Source: JANXQZ01 sp038225555
GTDB taxonomy: Bacteria; Acidobacteriota; Terriglobia; Bryobacterales; Bryobacteraceae
Direction: 5' to 3'
Assembly: GCA_038225555.1 (NCBI GenBank)
Contig: JBBRRB010000005.1
Location: 124,001 to 188,000, forward strand
DNA: 64,000 nt
Shown here piece after piece: positions 16,566 to 24,280 of the stretch. Within the stretch, counting starts at the first letter, position 1; each line of letters opens with the position of its first letter. The position numbers were made by a program, and so were the translations under genes. The notes beneath the pieces are model-generated. The model was not told where the DNA came from, searched no databases, and worked only from the letters and a program-made list of their open reading frames with translations.

Positions 16566-18069
16566 AGTTAACATCCACTACAGTTGCCACCTCGACCGGA
16601 TTTCCGTTCAGTAGAGTAGGCTGATACATCCATTGCCGAACCGCCGATACTGCCGCGTTGGTGAGTTCGGGATCGCCTGATTCCACTTGCACGTCACTCA
16701 CTGAGCCATCGGCGGCGATGATCACGTTCAAGCGAACACTGCCTTGGATGCGCGCCTGTTTGGCGGCCGAAGGATAGGCTGGCGTGACTTTCTTGATCAG
16801 ATGCGCACTCTGCACGTTGCCACCGACGCGAATGCGCGTGGGCGAAGACTCTTGGGACGCGGCGCCAGACTTTTTCTCGTCACGGAAGTTTACTTCCACA
16901 GTGGCTTCTGAGGGTGTGTTCTTGGTGAACTTCCATTTGCGGATCGAGTTGAGCGCCTCGTCGCGAAATTCATTCGGCCCCGTGACAGCGTAGGCGTTAA
17001 CCACGTCGCCTTCTTTGTCGATTTCGATTCGAACGGTGACTGTACACTCCACCCCCGAGTCCTTCATGGCCGCAGGATATTCCACGGGGGCTTTATAAAC
17101 AAGAGTCGGCTTTTGCTTGGCCGATTCTTGAGGGGCGTCCTGGGGAGCGGCTTGGAGCGGGAAGGCGCGCATGGTCACCCAGCCGGCCGCCGCGGTTAGC
17201 GCGAGAAATCCCGCGAGAGAAAAATTTAAACGTAATCGAGACATTCGTACCTCGTTAATCAAGGAAGCGACCCTTTGTCGCAAGTGGCGCTTCCGCAGGA
17301 AGAGTGGGGCCGGGGCGAGGTCCAATCCAGACCGGGCCGCGGCGATTGCAAGCAGCGTTTCTAGATACTGCTCGCGAGATTGAGTAAGTTCGATGACTTC
17401 GCGGTCGACCGCTTCTTCGCGGGCAAGCTGAATCTGGGCGATCGCATACCAAACCAACGGGTGAAACCAGAACAGTGCGCGGATGAACTCCTCGGAAACC
17501 ATGAAGAGCCAATCGCGCCGGCGAACGTGGAGAAGTTCGTGGAATAGCACCGACTCGCTTTCAATCCAGCGAGCCGGGAGCAGCACTACCGGACGCAAAA
17601 AGCCGAATGTGACCGGTCCAGGGACCTCTTCCGACGTGCCGATCTCAACGCGAATGCCGAGGCGGCGCTCGAGGTCCAAAGCGAGTGCGGGCTCAGGGCT
17701 CGCGCGACGCCTGTAGGCTCGAAGGCGGGCGAAGCCCAGCGCGAAGATTCCCAGACGAAGCGAGGTGCCGGCAATCAGCACAATCGCGACAGCCTGGTAA
17801 ACGCGAGTCCAATTGACGGTTTGGTTGGGGCGCGGGCGTTGGACCGGGCGGACTCTCGTCGTAAACTCGACGGAGACGCCTCCGAGGGACGGCTGCCAAG
17901 GCTGGAGCATCGGTAGAAGCAGGCATGCAGCGAGAACGAGTTGCCAGCAGAGCAGTCGCCATTGCGGCGTATGCAAGCGGAGCAGCGCCAGTGCGAGTCC
18001 GGCGGCGGCCAGCAGACCCGCGATTTGGACGCTGTACGCAAACAGATTCGCCAACCAAGAGAAGGGCAT
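16549..18069 (-). CDS. BlaR1-like M56 metallopeptidase with two TonB C-terminal domains
   Basis: A 506-residue inner-membrane protease. Several N-terminal helices precede the zinc motif HELLHVRRRDW (His177, Glu178, His181), the M56/BlaR1 signature, and VDREVIEL supplies the downstream acidic ligand. After a further helix near 290-310 come two periplasmic TonB_C-like domains (about 325-400 with YPAAMKDSGVECTVTV, and 430-506 with AYPSAAKQARIQGSV). In BlaR systems the protease senses an envelope signal and triggers cleavage of BlaI; here the sensor part is TonB-like rather than penicillin-binding. It follows the BlaI gene with 1 bp between. Confidence 0.88.
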   Translation of the reverse strand: MPFSWLANLFAYSVQIAGLLAAAGLALALLRLHTPQWRLLCWQLVLAACLLLPMLQPWQPSLGGVSVEFTTRVRPVQRPRPNQTVNWTRVYQAVAIVLIAGTSLRLGIFALGFARLRAYRRRASPEPALALDLERRLGIRVEIGTSEEVPGPVTFGFLRPVVLLPARWIESESVLFHELLHVRRRDWLFMVSEEFIRALFWFHPLVWYAIAQIQLAREEAVDREVIELTQSREQYLETLLAIAAARSGLDLAPAPLFLRKRHLRQRVASLINEVRMSRLRLNFSLAGFLALTAAAGWVTMRAFPLQAAPQDAPQESAKQKPTLVYKAPVEYPAAMKDSGVECTVTVRIEIDKEGDVVNAYAVTGPNEFRDEALNSIRKWKFTKNTPSEATVEVNFRDEKKSGAASQESSPTRIRVGGNVQSAHLIKKVTPAYPSAAKQARIQGSVRLNVIIAADGSVSDVQVESGDPELTNAAVSAVRQWMYQPTLLNGNPVEVATVVDVNFTLTQ

Positions 18070-18070
18070 C

Positions 18071-18445
18071 TTACCGCTCCTTCCGAATCATGCGGGCGAG
18101 CTCATCCAGATCCTTGCCGGTCAGGCTTTCGTCTTCGATCAGGTGAGCCAGCAAGGGCTCGGCCGATCCATTGAAAACACGGTCTACGAACTCGCGCACC
18201 ATGCTGCGGATCACCTGGCTCTTGGGCTTTGAAGGCCGGTACACGAAGGCTCGGTCGTCCTGAGTTTTCTTGAGATACTTCTTCTGCTCGAGGATCTTCA
18301 TCATGGTCATCACCGTGGTGTAGGCGATCTTGCGGTGTTCAAGAAGGGCCTCGTATACATCGCGCACGGTGGCGTGATCGCGGTCCCAGATCACCTTCAT
18401 GATTTCGAGTTCCTGGCTGGTAAGGGTAGTGCTCGGATGCCGCAT
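18071..18445 (-). CDS. BlaI/MecI/CopY-family repressor
   Basis: A 124-residue winged-helix repressor (LTSQELEIMKVIWDRDHATV, then IAYTTVMTMMKILEQKKYL), with the C-terminal dimerisation and cleavage region (SKPKSQVIRSMVREFVDRVF). It is the first gene of a two-gene operon with the M56 protease, the expected partner that relieves repression. A perfect 16-bp palindrome sits just before its ATG, consistent with autoregulation. Confidence 0.92.
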   Translation of the reverse strand: MRHPSTTLTSQELEIMKVIWDRDHATVRDVYEALLEHRKIAYTTVMTMMKILEQKKYLKKTQDDRAFVYRPSKPKSQVIRSMVREFVDRVFNGSAEPLLAHLIEDESLTGKDLDELARMIRKER

Positions 18446-18451
18446 ACTAAT

Positions 18452-18467
18452 TATTTAGTACTAAATA
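18452..18467. promoter_or_regulatory. Putative BlaI operator palindrome
   Basis: TATTTAGTACTAAATA is a perfect 16-bp palindrome that begins 6 bp upstream of the BlaI start codon. BlaI/MecI dimers bind short dyads containing TACT/AGTA-like half-sites, so this is the natural candidate operator for the BlaI-M56 operon. Confidence 0.65.
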
Positions 18468-18506
18468 GCTTTCCATGTCAAGGAAAAAATCGCAACAGCT
18501 TTTATA

Positions 18507-18528
18507 ACCATGGTAATCTGACCATAGT
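18507..18528. promoter_or_regulatory. Putative operator of the Phd-VapC module
   Basis: Two near-identical octamers, ACCATGGT (18507-18514, itself palindromic) and ACCATAGT (18521-18528), are spaced 14 bp apart and end directly at the antitoxin ATG at 18529. Such repeats are typical autoregulatory sites for Phd-type antitoxins. Confidence 0.4.
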
Positions 18529-18756
18529 ATGAAACAAATAGCAGCCGGTGAATTCAAAGCTAAATGCCTTGCCCTGCTCGACGAAGTCGCCGACCGTCGG
18601 ATTGAGTTAGTGGTGACCAAGCGCGGCAAACCTGTCGCGAAGCTCGTTCCAATCGAAACGGGGAAGCCGCTACTGATGGGCCGGATGGCCGGAAGCATTC
18701 AGATCACGGGCGATATCGTCAGCTCGACCGGCGAGATTTGGGATGCCGAAAAATAG
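18529..18756 (+). CDS. Phd/YefM-family antitoxin
   Basis: A 75-residue antitoxin. The N-terminal fold MKQIAAGEFKAKCLALLDEV and ELVVTKRGKPVAKLVPIE is the Phd/YefM DNA-binding region, and the C-terminal segment (MGRMAGSIQITGDIVSSTGE) is the toxin-neutralising tail. It overlaps the downstream PIN-domain toxin by 14 bp, indicating translational coupling. Confidence 0.88.
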   Translation: MKQIAAGEFKAKCLALLDEVADRRIELVVTKRGKPVAKLVPIETGKPLLMGRMAGSIQITGDIVSSTGEIWDAEK

Positions 18757-19171
18757 TCGGCCCTTGCTCCTGGATACGCACTGCTGGTTGTGGATCCAGA
18801 GCGGCAGCGATGGCGAGCTTTCGGCTGGCGTGATCGAGGAAATCGAACGGGCAGGGGAGCGGGGCAGCCTGCTGGTCGCGGCCATCTCTGTTTGGGAGGT
18901 ATCGATGCTCGCAAGCAAGGGCAGGCTCACTTTACGGATGCCGCTGCTCGAATGGGTTTACGAGGCTCTAAAGACGCCGGGCTTGTCGCTGGTACCGCTA
19001 TCGCCTGAAATCGCCGTAGAGAGCACCCAGCTTCCAGGTCAATTTCATGGCGATCCGGCGGATCGGTTGATCGTGGCCAGCGCGCGCTGCACTGGGGCCA
19101 CGCTGCTCACGCGCGATCGCGGAATTCTCAACTACAGCAAGCAGGCCCACGTGCGTGCGAGCGCCGCTTGA
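18743..19171 (+). CDS. vapC: PIN-domain ribonuclease toxin (VapC family)
   Basis: A 142-residue PIN-domain RNase. Acidic active-site residues are visible in LLLDTHCWLW, ISVWEVSML, GDPADRLIVASA and LLTRDRGIL, giving the D-E-D-D quartet, so the enzyme should be active. It overlaps the Phd-type antitoxin. Targets of VapC toxins are usually tRNA or rRNA; the target here is unknown. Confidence 0.9.
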   Translation: MPKNSRPLLLDTHCWLWIQSGSDGELSAGVIEEIERAGERGSLLVAAISVWEVSMLASKGRLTLRMPLLEWVYEALKTPGLSLVPLSPEIAVESTQLPGQFHGDPADRLIVASARCTGATLLTRDRGILNYSKQAHVRASAA

Positions 19172-19209
19172 TTCTTCCCTTGTTATGATGATCGAGATCG
19201 GAGGGACAC

Positions 19210-20319
19210 ATGCTAACACGCAGGGATTTAGCCAGAAACTTCAGTCTTATCGCCGCCGGAATCGCGCTGGGCGGCGAGGCGGCTTATGCGCAACGCCGCA
19301 AGATCAAGGGACACGCCCCCGACCTAGTGCTGTTGAATGCCAACGAGAACCCGGACGGACCGCCGGCCTCTGCCATCGAGGCCATGAGCAGAATTCTGGC
19401 GAAGACGGGGCGCTACCACGACGAGGATAACGATCAATTCAACGAGGTGCTGGCGAAGTCCGAGGGCCTGCAAACCGAACAGGTGCTGGTTGGGTGCGGA
19501 TCGAGCGAAATCCTGCACTGCGCAGTGGACGCCTTCACCTCGCCGTCTTTGCCTCTGATCACAAGTGCTCCCGCCTATGAACTTCCGGTCGACATGGCGA
19601 TGGCCCAGGGCCATCCAGTGATCAAACTAGCGATGACGCCCCAGTATGGGGCTGATGTCCACCGCATGGTCGCGGCCGCCGATAAGGCTAAGGGTGGATT
19701 GATCTACGTAGTGAACCCAAACAATCCCACGTCTTCGATTACTCCTAAGGCGGACATAACGTGGTTGATCGAAAATTTGCCCGCGAACACCATAGCTCTC
19801 ATCGACGAAGCGTACATTCATTTCGCGAAGTCGCCGCAAATGGCGAGCGCGGTCCCGTACATCAAGCAGGGTAAAAACGTGGTGGTGGCGCGGACCTTTT
19901 CCAAAATCTACGGCATGGCTGGATTGCGCGTCGGCTACGGGATGGGCAAGGCCGACCTGATCGGCAAAATGGGCGTGTTCCGCAATAACGTCATTTCCCT
20001 CACCGGTGTCTACGCCGCTAAGGCCGCCCTAGCCGAGCCCTCGCTGGTTCCCGAGCGCCGCGAGAAGTTCGACAGGGTACGGGCGGACTTATGCGGCTGG
20101 CTCGACTCGCAGAAGATTGGCTTTATCCAGCCGCATGCGAACTTCATGATGATCGACGTGAAGCGAGACGTGCGAACCGTCATTCCCGCGATGATGGAAC
20201 GCGGCGTCGCTGTGGGGCGTCCCTTCCCGCCCATGGATCAATTCCTGCGCGTCACAATCGGAAGCGAAGCCGACATGTCTCGCTTCAAGCAAGAGTTCGC
20301 GAAGGTGATGAAGGTCTGA
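19210..20319 (+). CDS. Tat-exported class I/II (HisC-like) aminotransferase
   Basis: A 369-residue PLP-dependent fold-type I aminotransferase similar to histidinol-phosphate aminotransferases: substrate arm LNANENPDGPP, VVNPNNPTSS, Asp-Tyr/Ala of IDEAYIHF, and the PLP lysine in ARTFSKIYGMAGLRVGYG. Unusually it starts MLTRRDLARNFSLIAAGIAL and then AYAQRR, a twin-arginine signal with a likely cleavage site, so the folded holoenzyme would act outside the cytoplasm. Its 3' end overlaps the convergent pxpA by 35 bp. Substrate is uncertain; the export signal argues against a role in histidine synthesis. Confidence 0.86.
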   Translation: MLTRRDLARNFSLIAAGIALGGEAAYAQRRKIKGHAPDLVLLNANENPDGPPASAIEAMSRILAKTGRYHDEDNDQFNEVLAKSEGLQTEQVLVGCGSSEILHCAVDAFTSPSLPLITSAPAYELPVDMAMAQGHPVIKLAMTPQYGADVHRMVAAADKAKGGLIYVVNPNNPTSSITPKADITWLIENLPANTIALIDEAYIHFAKSPQMASAVPYIKQGKNVVVARTFSKIYGMAGLRVGYGMGKADLIGKMGVFRNNVISLTGVYAAKAALAEPSLVPERREKFDRVRADLCGWLDSQKIGFIQPHANFMMIDVKRDVRTVIPAMMERGVAVGRPFPPMDQFLRVTIGSEADMSRFKQEFAKVMKV

Positions 20320-21037
20320 CTAGACTTCTTAGCTCAACGCCAACGGCTCTTAAAGCGGTCGCGACGCTCGCTGCGATTTGCACCGACCCTGGAGTGTCGC
20401 TGTGAATGCAGATGGTTTGCGCTTTGTCGGTGGCAACAATATTGACGGCCTGCGCAGCGGCGATTTCGGGATCCTCAATCAAGGCCCCTTCGAGTTTTCT
20501 CGATCTGAGCGTTCCATCGGGTTCGTAGCGGCGATCGGCGAAAGCTTCCGCAGCGACGGCAAATCCGGCCGACTGAAATACCTGCAGCATCGGTGAGCCC
20601 GACAGACCCACTAGCACCACGTCGCGTCGGCAGCGTGCCACACCGTCCGCAATAGCGCCCGCGATCGCGCCGCTCCTCACGGCCTGGTTATAGAGAGCTC
20701 CATGCGCCTTCACATGCGACAGCATGGCTCCGCACTTCGCCGCGATACGAGCAAACGCGTCGACTTGCCAGTATACAAAGTCGGCAATGTCCGAGGGATT
20801 CATCTCCAACTCGACTCGCCCGAAGTTGGCAGGATCCGGATAGCCCGGGTGAGCGCCGACCGCGAGCCCGTGCCGCAGGGCCTGGAGGATGGTAGCCTCC
20901 ATCGTGTTCTCGTCGCCCGCATGTCCACCGCAAGCGATGTTCACGGACGTGATCGATGCCATGAGTGCCTCCTGCGTACCGTCGCTCACGGACTCCGGCA
21001 ACTCGCCCATATCGCAGTTCAGATCGATGCTTTTCAT
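20285..21037 (-). CDS. pxpA: 5-oxoprolinase subunit A (LamB/YcsF family)
   Basis: A 250-residue LamB/YcsF-family protein, the subunit of the PxpABC oxoprolinase that opens 5-oxoproline to glutamate with ATP. Typical segments are DLNCDMGELPE, SVNIACGGHAGD, VGAHPGYPDPANFGR, MLSHVKAHGALYN and EAFADRRYEPDGTLRSR. The partner subunits PxpB and PxpC are not next to it; instead it is coupled (ATGA overlap) to an MFS transporter upstream. Confidence 0.88.
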   Translation of the reverse strand: MKSIDLNCDMGELPESVSDGTQEALMASITSVNIACGGHAGDENTMEATILQALRHGLAVGAHPGYPDPANFGRVELEMNPSDIADFVYWQVDAFARIAAKCGAMLSHVKAHGALYNQAVRSGAIAGAIADGVARCRRDVVLVGLSGSPMLQVFQSAGFAVAAEAFADRRYEPDGTLRSRKLEGALIEDPEIAAAQAVNIVATDKAQTICIHSDTPGSVQIAASVATALRAVGVELRSLVRPSSPSRTLA

Positions 21038-22263
21038 GCCAGTGCTTCTCCTTTCGTCTCGGGCAGAAACAGAATCAGCACCGCTCCTAGCATGAAGAAC
21101 GCCGAGGTGAATGCAAGCGCTCCGCCAATCCCGGCCACTTCCGAAATCAACCCGATCAGAAAGGGTGCCAGCGCGCTGACTGCCCGGCCTGAGTTATAAC
21201 AGATGCCGCTCGCGGTGGCGCGAATCGATGACGGGAACAGTTCGGCGAGCATGGCTCCAAAGACGCTGAAATAGCCGTGACCGAAAAAGCCGATGAAGGG
21301 CCCGAGCAGCAGCAACAAGCCAGGATTCTTCCCCGCCATGCCGTATAGCGGAACCGATGCGGCTGCCCCGAGCACGAATACCAGGAGGATGGGACGTCGG
21401 CCGAATCGGTCCGAAAGAACACCGAAGAGAGTGTATCCGAGAAACGCACCGATCTGGACGGGGATAATCCAGGCGGTGGATTTTACGAGACCCAGGCCCG
21501 CGCCTCCTTTCGAAACCGGGCTGGCCAGATAGGTGGGTATCCATGTAAAAAGACCCCAATAGGCGAATAGGAGGCTCGTGGCCAGCAGGGTGGCGAATAC
21601 CGTGCGGCTCAACAGGGGCTGCTGGAAAATGAGGCGGAGCGAGGGCTTGGGTTCCCTGGCTCTTTGCCAGATCGCTGGTTCCGGGACTTCGCGGCGGATC
21701 CACACCGTGAACAGTGCCGGGAGCGCGCCTGCCAGGAAGAGGGGTCGCCAGCCATAAGAGGGCAAGATCAGGGCTGCGAGCAGCGCCGCTAAGATGTAGC
21801 CGATGGCCCAACCGGATTGCATGATCCCAATCGCTTTACCCCGGTGTTCGGCGGGCCACGTTTCCGCGACCAGCACGGAGCCGGCCGACCATTCAGCGCC
21901 CAGGCCAAACCCGACTAGCGCGCGCCAAAATGCGAGTTCCGCGAAGGTATGCGCGCTGGCGGTCATGCCCGTAAAAAGGGAGTAAGTGAGGATCGAGTAG
22001 ATTAGAACCCGCGCTCGCCCGTGGCGGTCGGCAAGATAGCCGGCGAGCGCGCCCCCGAATGCCGACGTGAACAGCGTGAGCGATGCGATGGATCCCGCTA
22101 CGGCTGGTGTTAAGTGAAATTCGCCCTGAATGGACGTGAGAGCGAACGCGTACAGCATCACGTCCATGCCGTCCAACATCCAGCCTGCCTGGGCGGCGAG
22201 CAACGTTTTCCACTGGGCGCCGTTTATCGACGCGTACCATTTGGGGGCTGGCGACAAAGCCAA
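21034..22263 (-). CDS. MFS transporter, aromatic acid:H+ symporter-like
   Basis: A 409-residue 12-helix major facilitator. The signature loop YLADRHGRARVLIYS lies after helix 2, GLGAEWSAGSVLVAE and EHRGKAIGIMQSGWAIGYI in helices 4-5, and VLSDRFGRRPILL in the second half, as in the sugar/aromatic-acid (AAHS) branch. It is translationally coupled to pxpA, suggesting uptake of 5-oxoproline or a related small acid; the substrate is inferred only from this pairing. Confidence 0.85.
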   Translation of the reverse strand: MALSPAPKWYASINGAQWKTLLAAQAGWMLDGMDVMLYAFALTSIQGEFHLTPAVAGSIASLTLFTSAFGGALAGYLADRHGRARVLIYSILTYSLFTGMTASAHTFAELAFWRALVGFGLGAEWSAGSVLVAETWPAEHRGKAIGIMQSGWAIGYILAALLAALILPSYGWRPLFLAGALPALFTVWIRREVPEPAIWQRAREPKPSLRLIFQQPLLSRTVFATLLATSLLFAYWGLFTWIPTYLASPVSKGGAGLGLVKSTAWIIPVQIGAFLGYTLFGVLSDRFGRRPILLVFVLGAAASVPLYGMAGKNPGLLLLLGPFIGFFGHGYFSVFGAMLAELFPSSIRATASGICYNSGRAVSALAPFLIGLISEVAGIGGALAFTSAFFMLGAVLILFLPETKGEALA

Positions 22264-22272
22264 GAAGCGATG

Positions 22273-22449
22273 CTATTCGTCGTGAACGGCGGCTTTCACT
22301 TTTGCCATGAGCTCCGGCGAGATCTCTTCCAGGCCATGGTCTTTCTTGGCGTGCTCGGCGGTCTTGGTTAACACTTCTTGCTGAGTCTCACCCCGAGCCT
22401 CGAAGTCACAATCCATGCCCACTTCCCTGCATTTCATTACTTTTGACAC
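22273..22449 (-). CDS. DUF1059 small protein
   Basis: A 58-residue protein from GTG 22449, well placed behind AAAGGAG. The sequence (V)SKVMKCREVGMDCDFEARG then EHAKKDHGLEEISPELMAKV matches the DUF1059 family: CxxxGxDC..EARG motif and a C-terminal helix. The two conserved Cys could bind metal or form a disulfide. Function of the family is unknown. It lies just upstream of the MFS gene stop region on the same strand and next to a tRNA gene. Confidence 0.85.
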   Translation of the reverse strand: MSKVMKCREVGMDCDFEARGETQQEVLTKTAEHAKKDHGLEEISPELMAKVKAAVHDE

Positions 22450-22494
22450 GATGAAATCTCCTTTCCGACCTGGGAATTAAAAATTGATTTGATT

Positions 22495-22570
22495 TGGTGG
22501 ACGGCGTGGGACTTGAACCCACGACCCCCGCATTGCGAACGCGGTGCTCTCCCAACTGAGCTAGCCGCCC
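22495..22570 (-). tRNA. tRNA-Ala (anticodon CGC)
   Basis: A complete cloverleaf on the minus strand. Acceptor GGGCGGC (22564-22570) pairs with GCCGTCC (22499-22505); the D-arm contains AGCTCAGTTGGGAGAGC, the anticodon stem-loop is CCGCG-TTCGCAA-TGCGG reading CGC, and the T-arm is GTGGGTTCAAGTCCCAC. The discriminator A and CCA are encoded. It decodes GCG alanine codons. Confidence 0.96.
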
Positions 22571-22603
22571 ACTTGATGAATCCTTTTCAGGATAGCACCT
22601 GCT

Positions 22604-24279
22604 TCACTTCAAGGTCACATTATGGTTGGGAAGCGTGGTTCCGGAGGCTTGCTCGAGGCGTGCCACAGCCTTGTTGAAATCCAGATGCGCCAGCACGGCG
22701 CGGCGGCGGGCGTCCAGGTACTCGTTCTGCCGCGTCAAAACAAAAAAGTTGGTCGATTCTCCGGTCTGAAATAGACGCGTTTCGCTCTCCAACTTCTCCT
22801 TGGCGGCTCGCTCGCCGGTCTCGGCGGCAGTAATGCGCTGTCGAGCAGTCTGGATCGCCTGCAACGCGTTTCGGACCTGCGCTTGGATGGCCTGTTCCGT
22901 CTGGGCCTGAACATATCCGAGCCGCTTGGCTTCAATCAAGGACGTGCCGTAGTTCGCCTGTGCCGTGCGATTGCGCGCCGTAAAGTCGAGCGCGATGCCG
23001 ACCTGCACGGATTGGTAGTTGCCTCCGAATAGTCCAGCCAACGTGCTGCCGTATCCGCCAATTAGCGAAGGGGGCAGGGAACCCAAGCTTCCGCTAGTGA
23101 CCGGGGAGAGTCCAGCCGCCGCCGAGAGCGCATTCAAGCGATCATAGAGCGGACCGAAAGACGAACTGAACGGATTGCCGACTAGATTGACCGCTCCGCC
23201 CAGGCCGGCATTCGCGTAAGAAGTGACGAAGTTCACTTGGGGTTTGATCGAGTCGGAGTTCAGCCGCTGGTCCACTTGGTTCGACTCCTTGCGGCTCTGC
23301 ACCTGGCGCATTTCCGGCCGCTTCTTGAGCGCATCGAACACCGCTTGCTTCAAGTCATCGGTTTCAAGAGGTTCGGCGGTCCGGGTGTCCACGGGAATAA
23401 TCTGGTCGCCCCACAGTTCGGATTGCCGATCTGGCAGCAGCAGGGTTTTCAGGTTGTTCTCGACTTCCGTCAGCGTGCCTACGCTGGCGTAGTAGCTGTC
23501 CTTGCGGCGCTCGAGCTCGGCCTGAGACGCGGACAATTCGATGGGAGCGAGCGTGCCGGAATTGATCATGCGCTGATTTTGTCCCAACTGCTGGGCGGCT
23601 AGCTCCACCGCATCGCCCTGCACTTGCACGTCTTCGCGCGCGGCAACCAAATCCCAGTACGCCTGCTGCACTCGCGACACGATGTCGATCACTTGCACCT
23701 CGAAATCCTCACCGCTCAAATCGCGCTGTTTGCGGCGGACCTCGAGGGCCGCGCGTTCGTTATCAATCTGCCGTCCGCGCAGCAGCGGCAGCGTGAAGCT
23801 CACCAACAGGCGCGAATTGTAATAAGGATTTAGCGACGAGAAAAGGTTCGAAGTGGAAGTGCGGCCATTTTCAAAATCCAAGCCAAGCCCCGAGCCGAAC
23901 CAGGGCGTCTTCTGGCGATAGTAGAAGTTCTCGGTGGAGGTGTTCTCGTTGAGCTTCCCACCCACGCCTTGGAGCACGGAGCCGGTAGGTGTGTTGTTGC
24001 TGACGTAGCCGGGATTGAAGCGGAATGAAGGGTCGAATGCGCCTCTGGCGGCACGGATTGCCTGGTCGGCTTTATCGCGATTGGTGCGCTGAATTTCGAT
24101 ATCCAGATTGCCGGCAAGCGCCAGTTCGACGGCTTCGGCGAGCGTGAGTTTCTTTTCGGTGATGCTGACTCCTACTCGTGCGACAGGCGGCAGGTCCGCG
24201 GCTGAGAGGGAGATTGCTAGGAGAGGGCAGCCGCCAAAAAACGAGCGGCCGCGCTACATGGGCTAAAAATCAGCTTCAT
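22604..24279 (-). pseudogene. TolC-family outer-membrane efflux protein, frameshift in signal peptide
   Basis: An outer-membrane channel subunit of the adjacent RND pump. The C-terminal 457 residues (22604-23977) form one open frame with the paired TolC helix-strand repeats (RQKTPWFGSGLGLDF, DIVSRVQQAYWDLVAAREDV, ...RITAAETGERAAKEKLESE). That frame continues upstream through LTLAEAVELALAGNLDIEIQ and SAADLPPVARVG but has no start codon. An ATG at 24279, one base after the RND stop, opens MKLIFSPCSAAARFLAAALS in another frame and stops. Joining the two with one extra base near 24220-24245, where runs of T and C occur, restores a full signal peptide. It is either a real mutation or a homopolymer error. 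Confidence 0.82.
24225..24257. repeat. 33-bp GC-rich repeat, copy 1
   Basis: GGGCAGCCG..AAAA..CGA.CGGCCGCGCTAC, matching the copy at 28552-28584 in 29 of 33 positions by eye. On the minus strand it encodes part of the TolC signal peptide (SAAARFLAAAL). Copy 2 encodes SAAGRLLPAAL in the same phase. Confidence 0.55.
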
Positions 24280-24280
24280 A

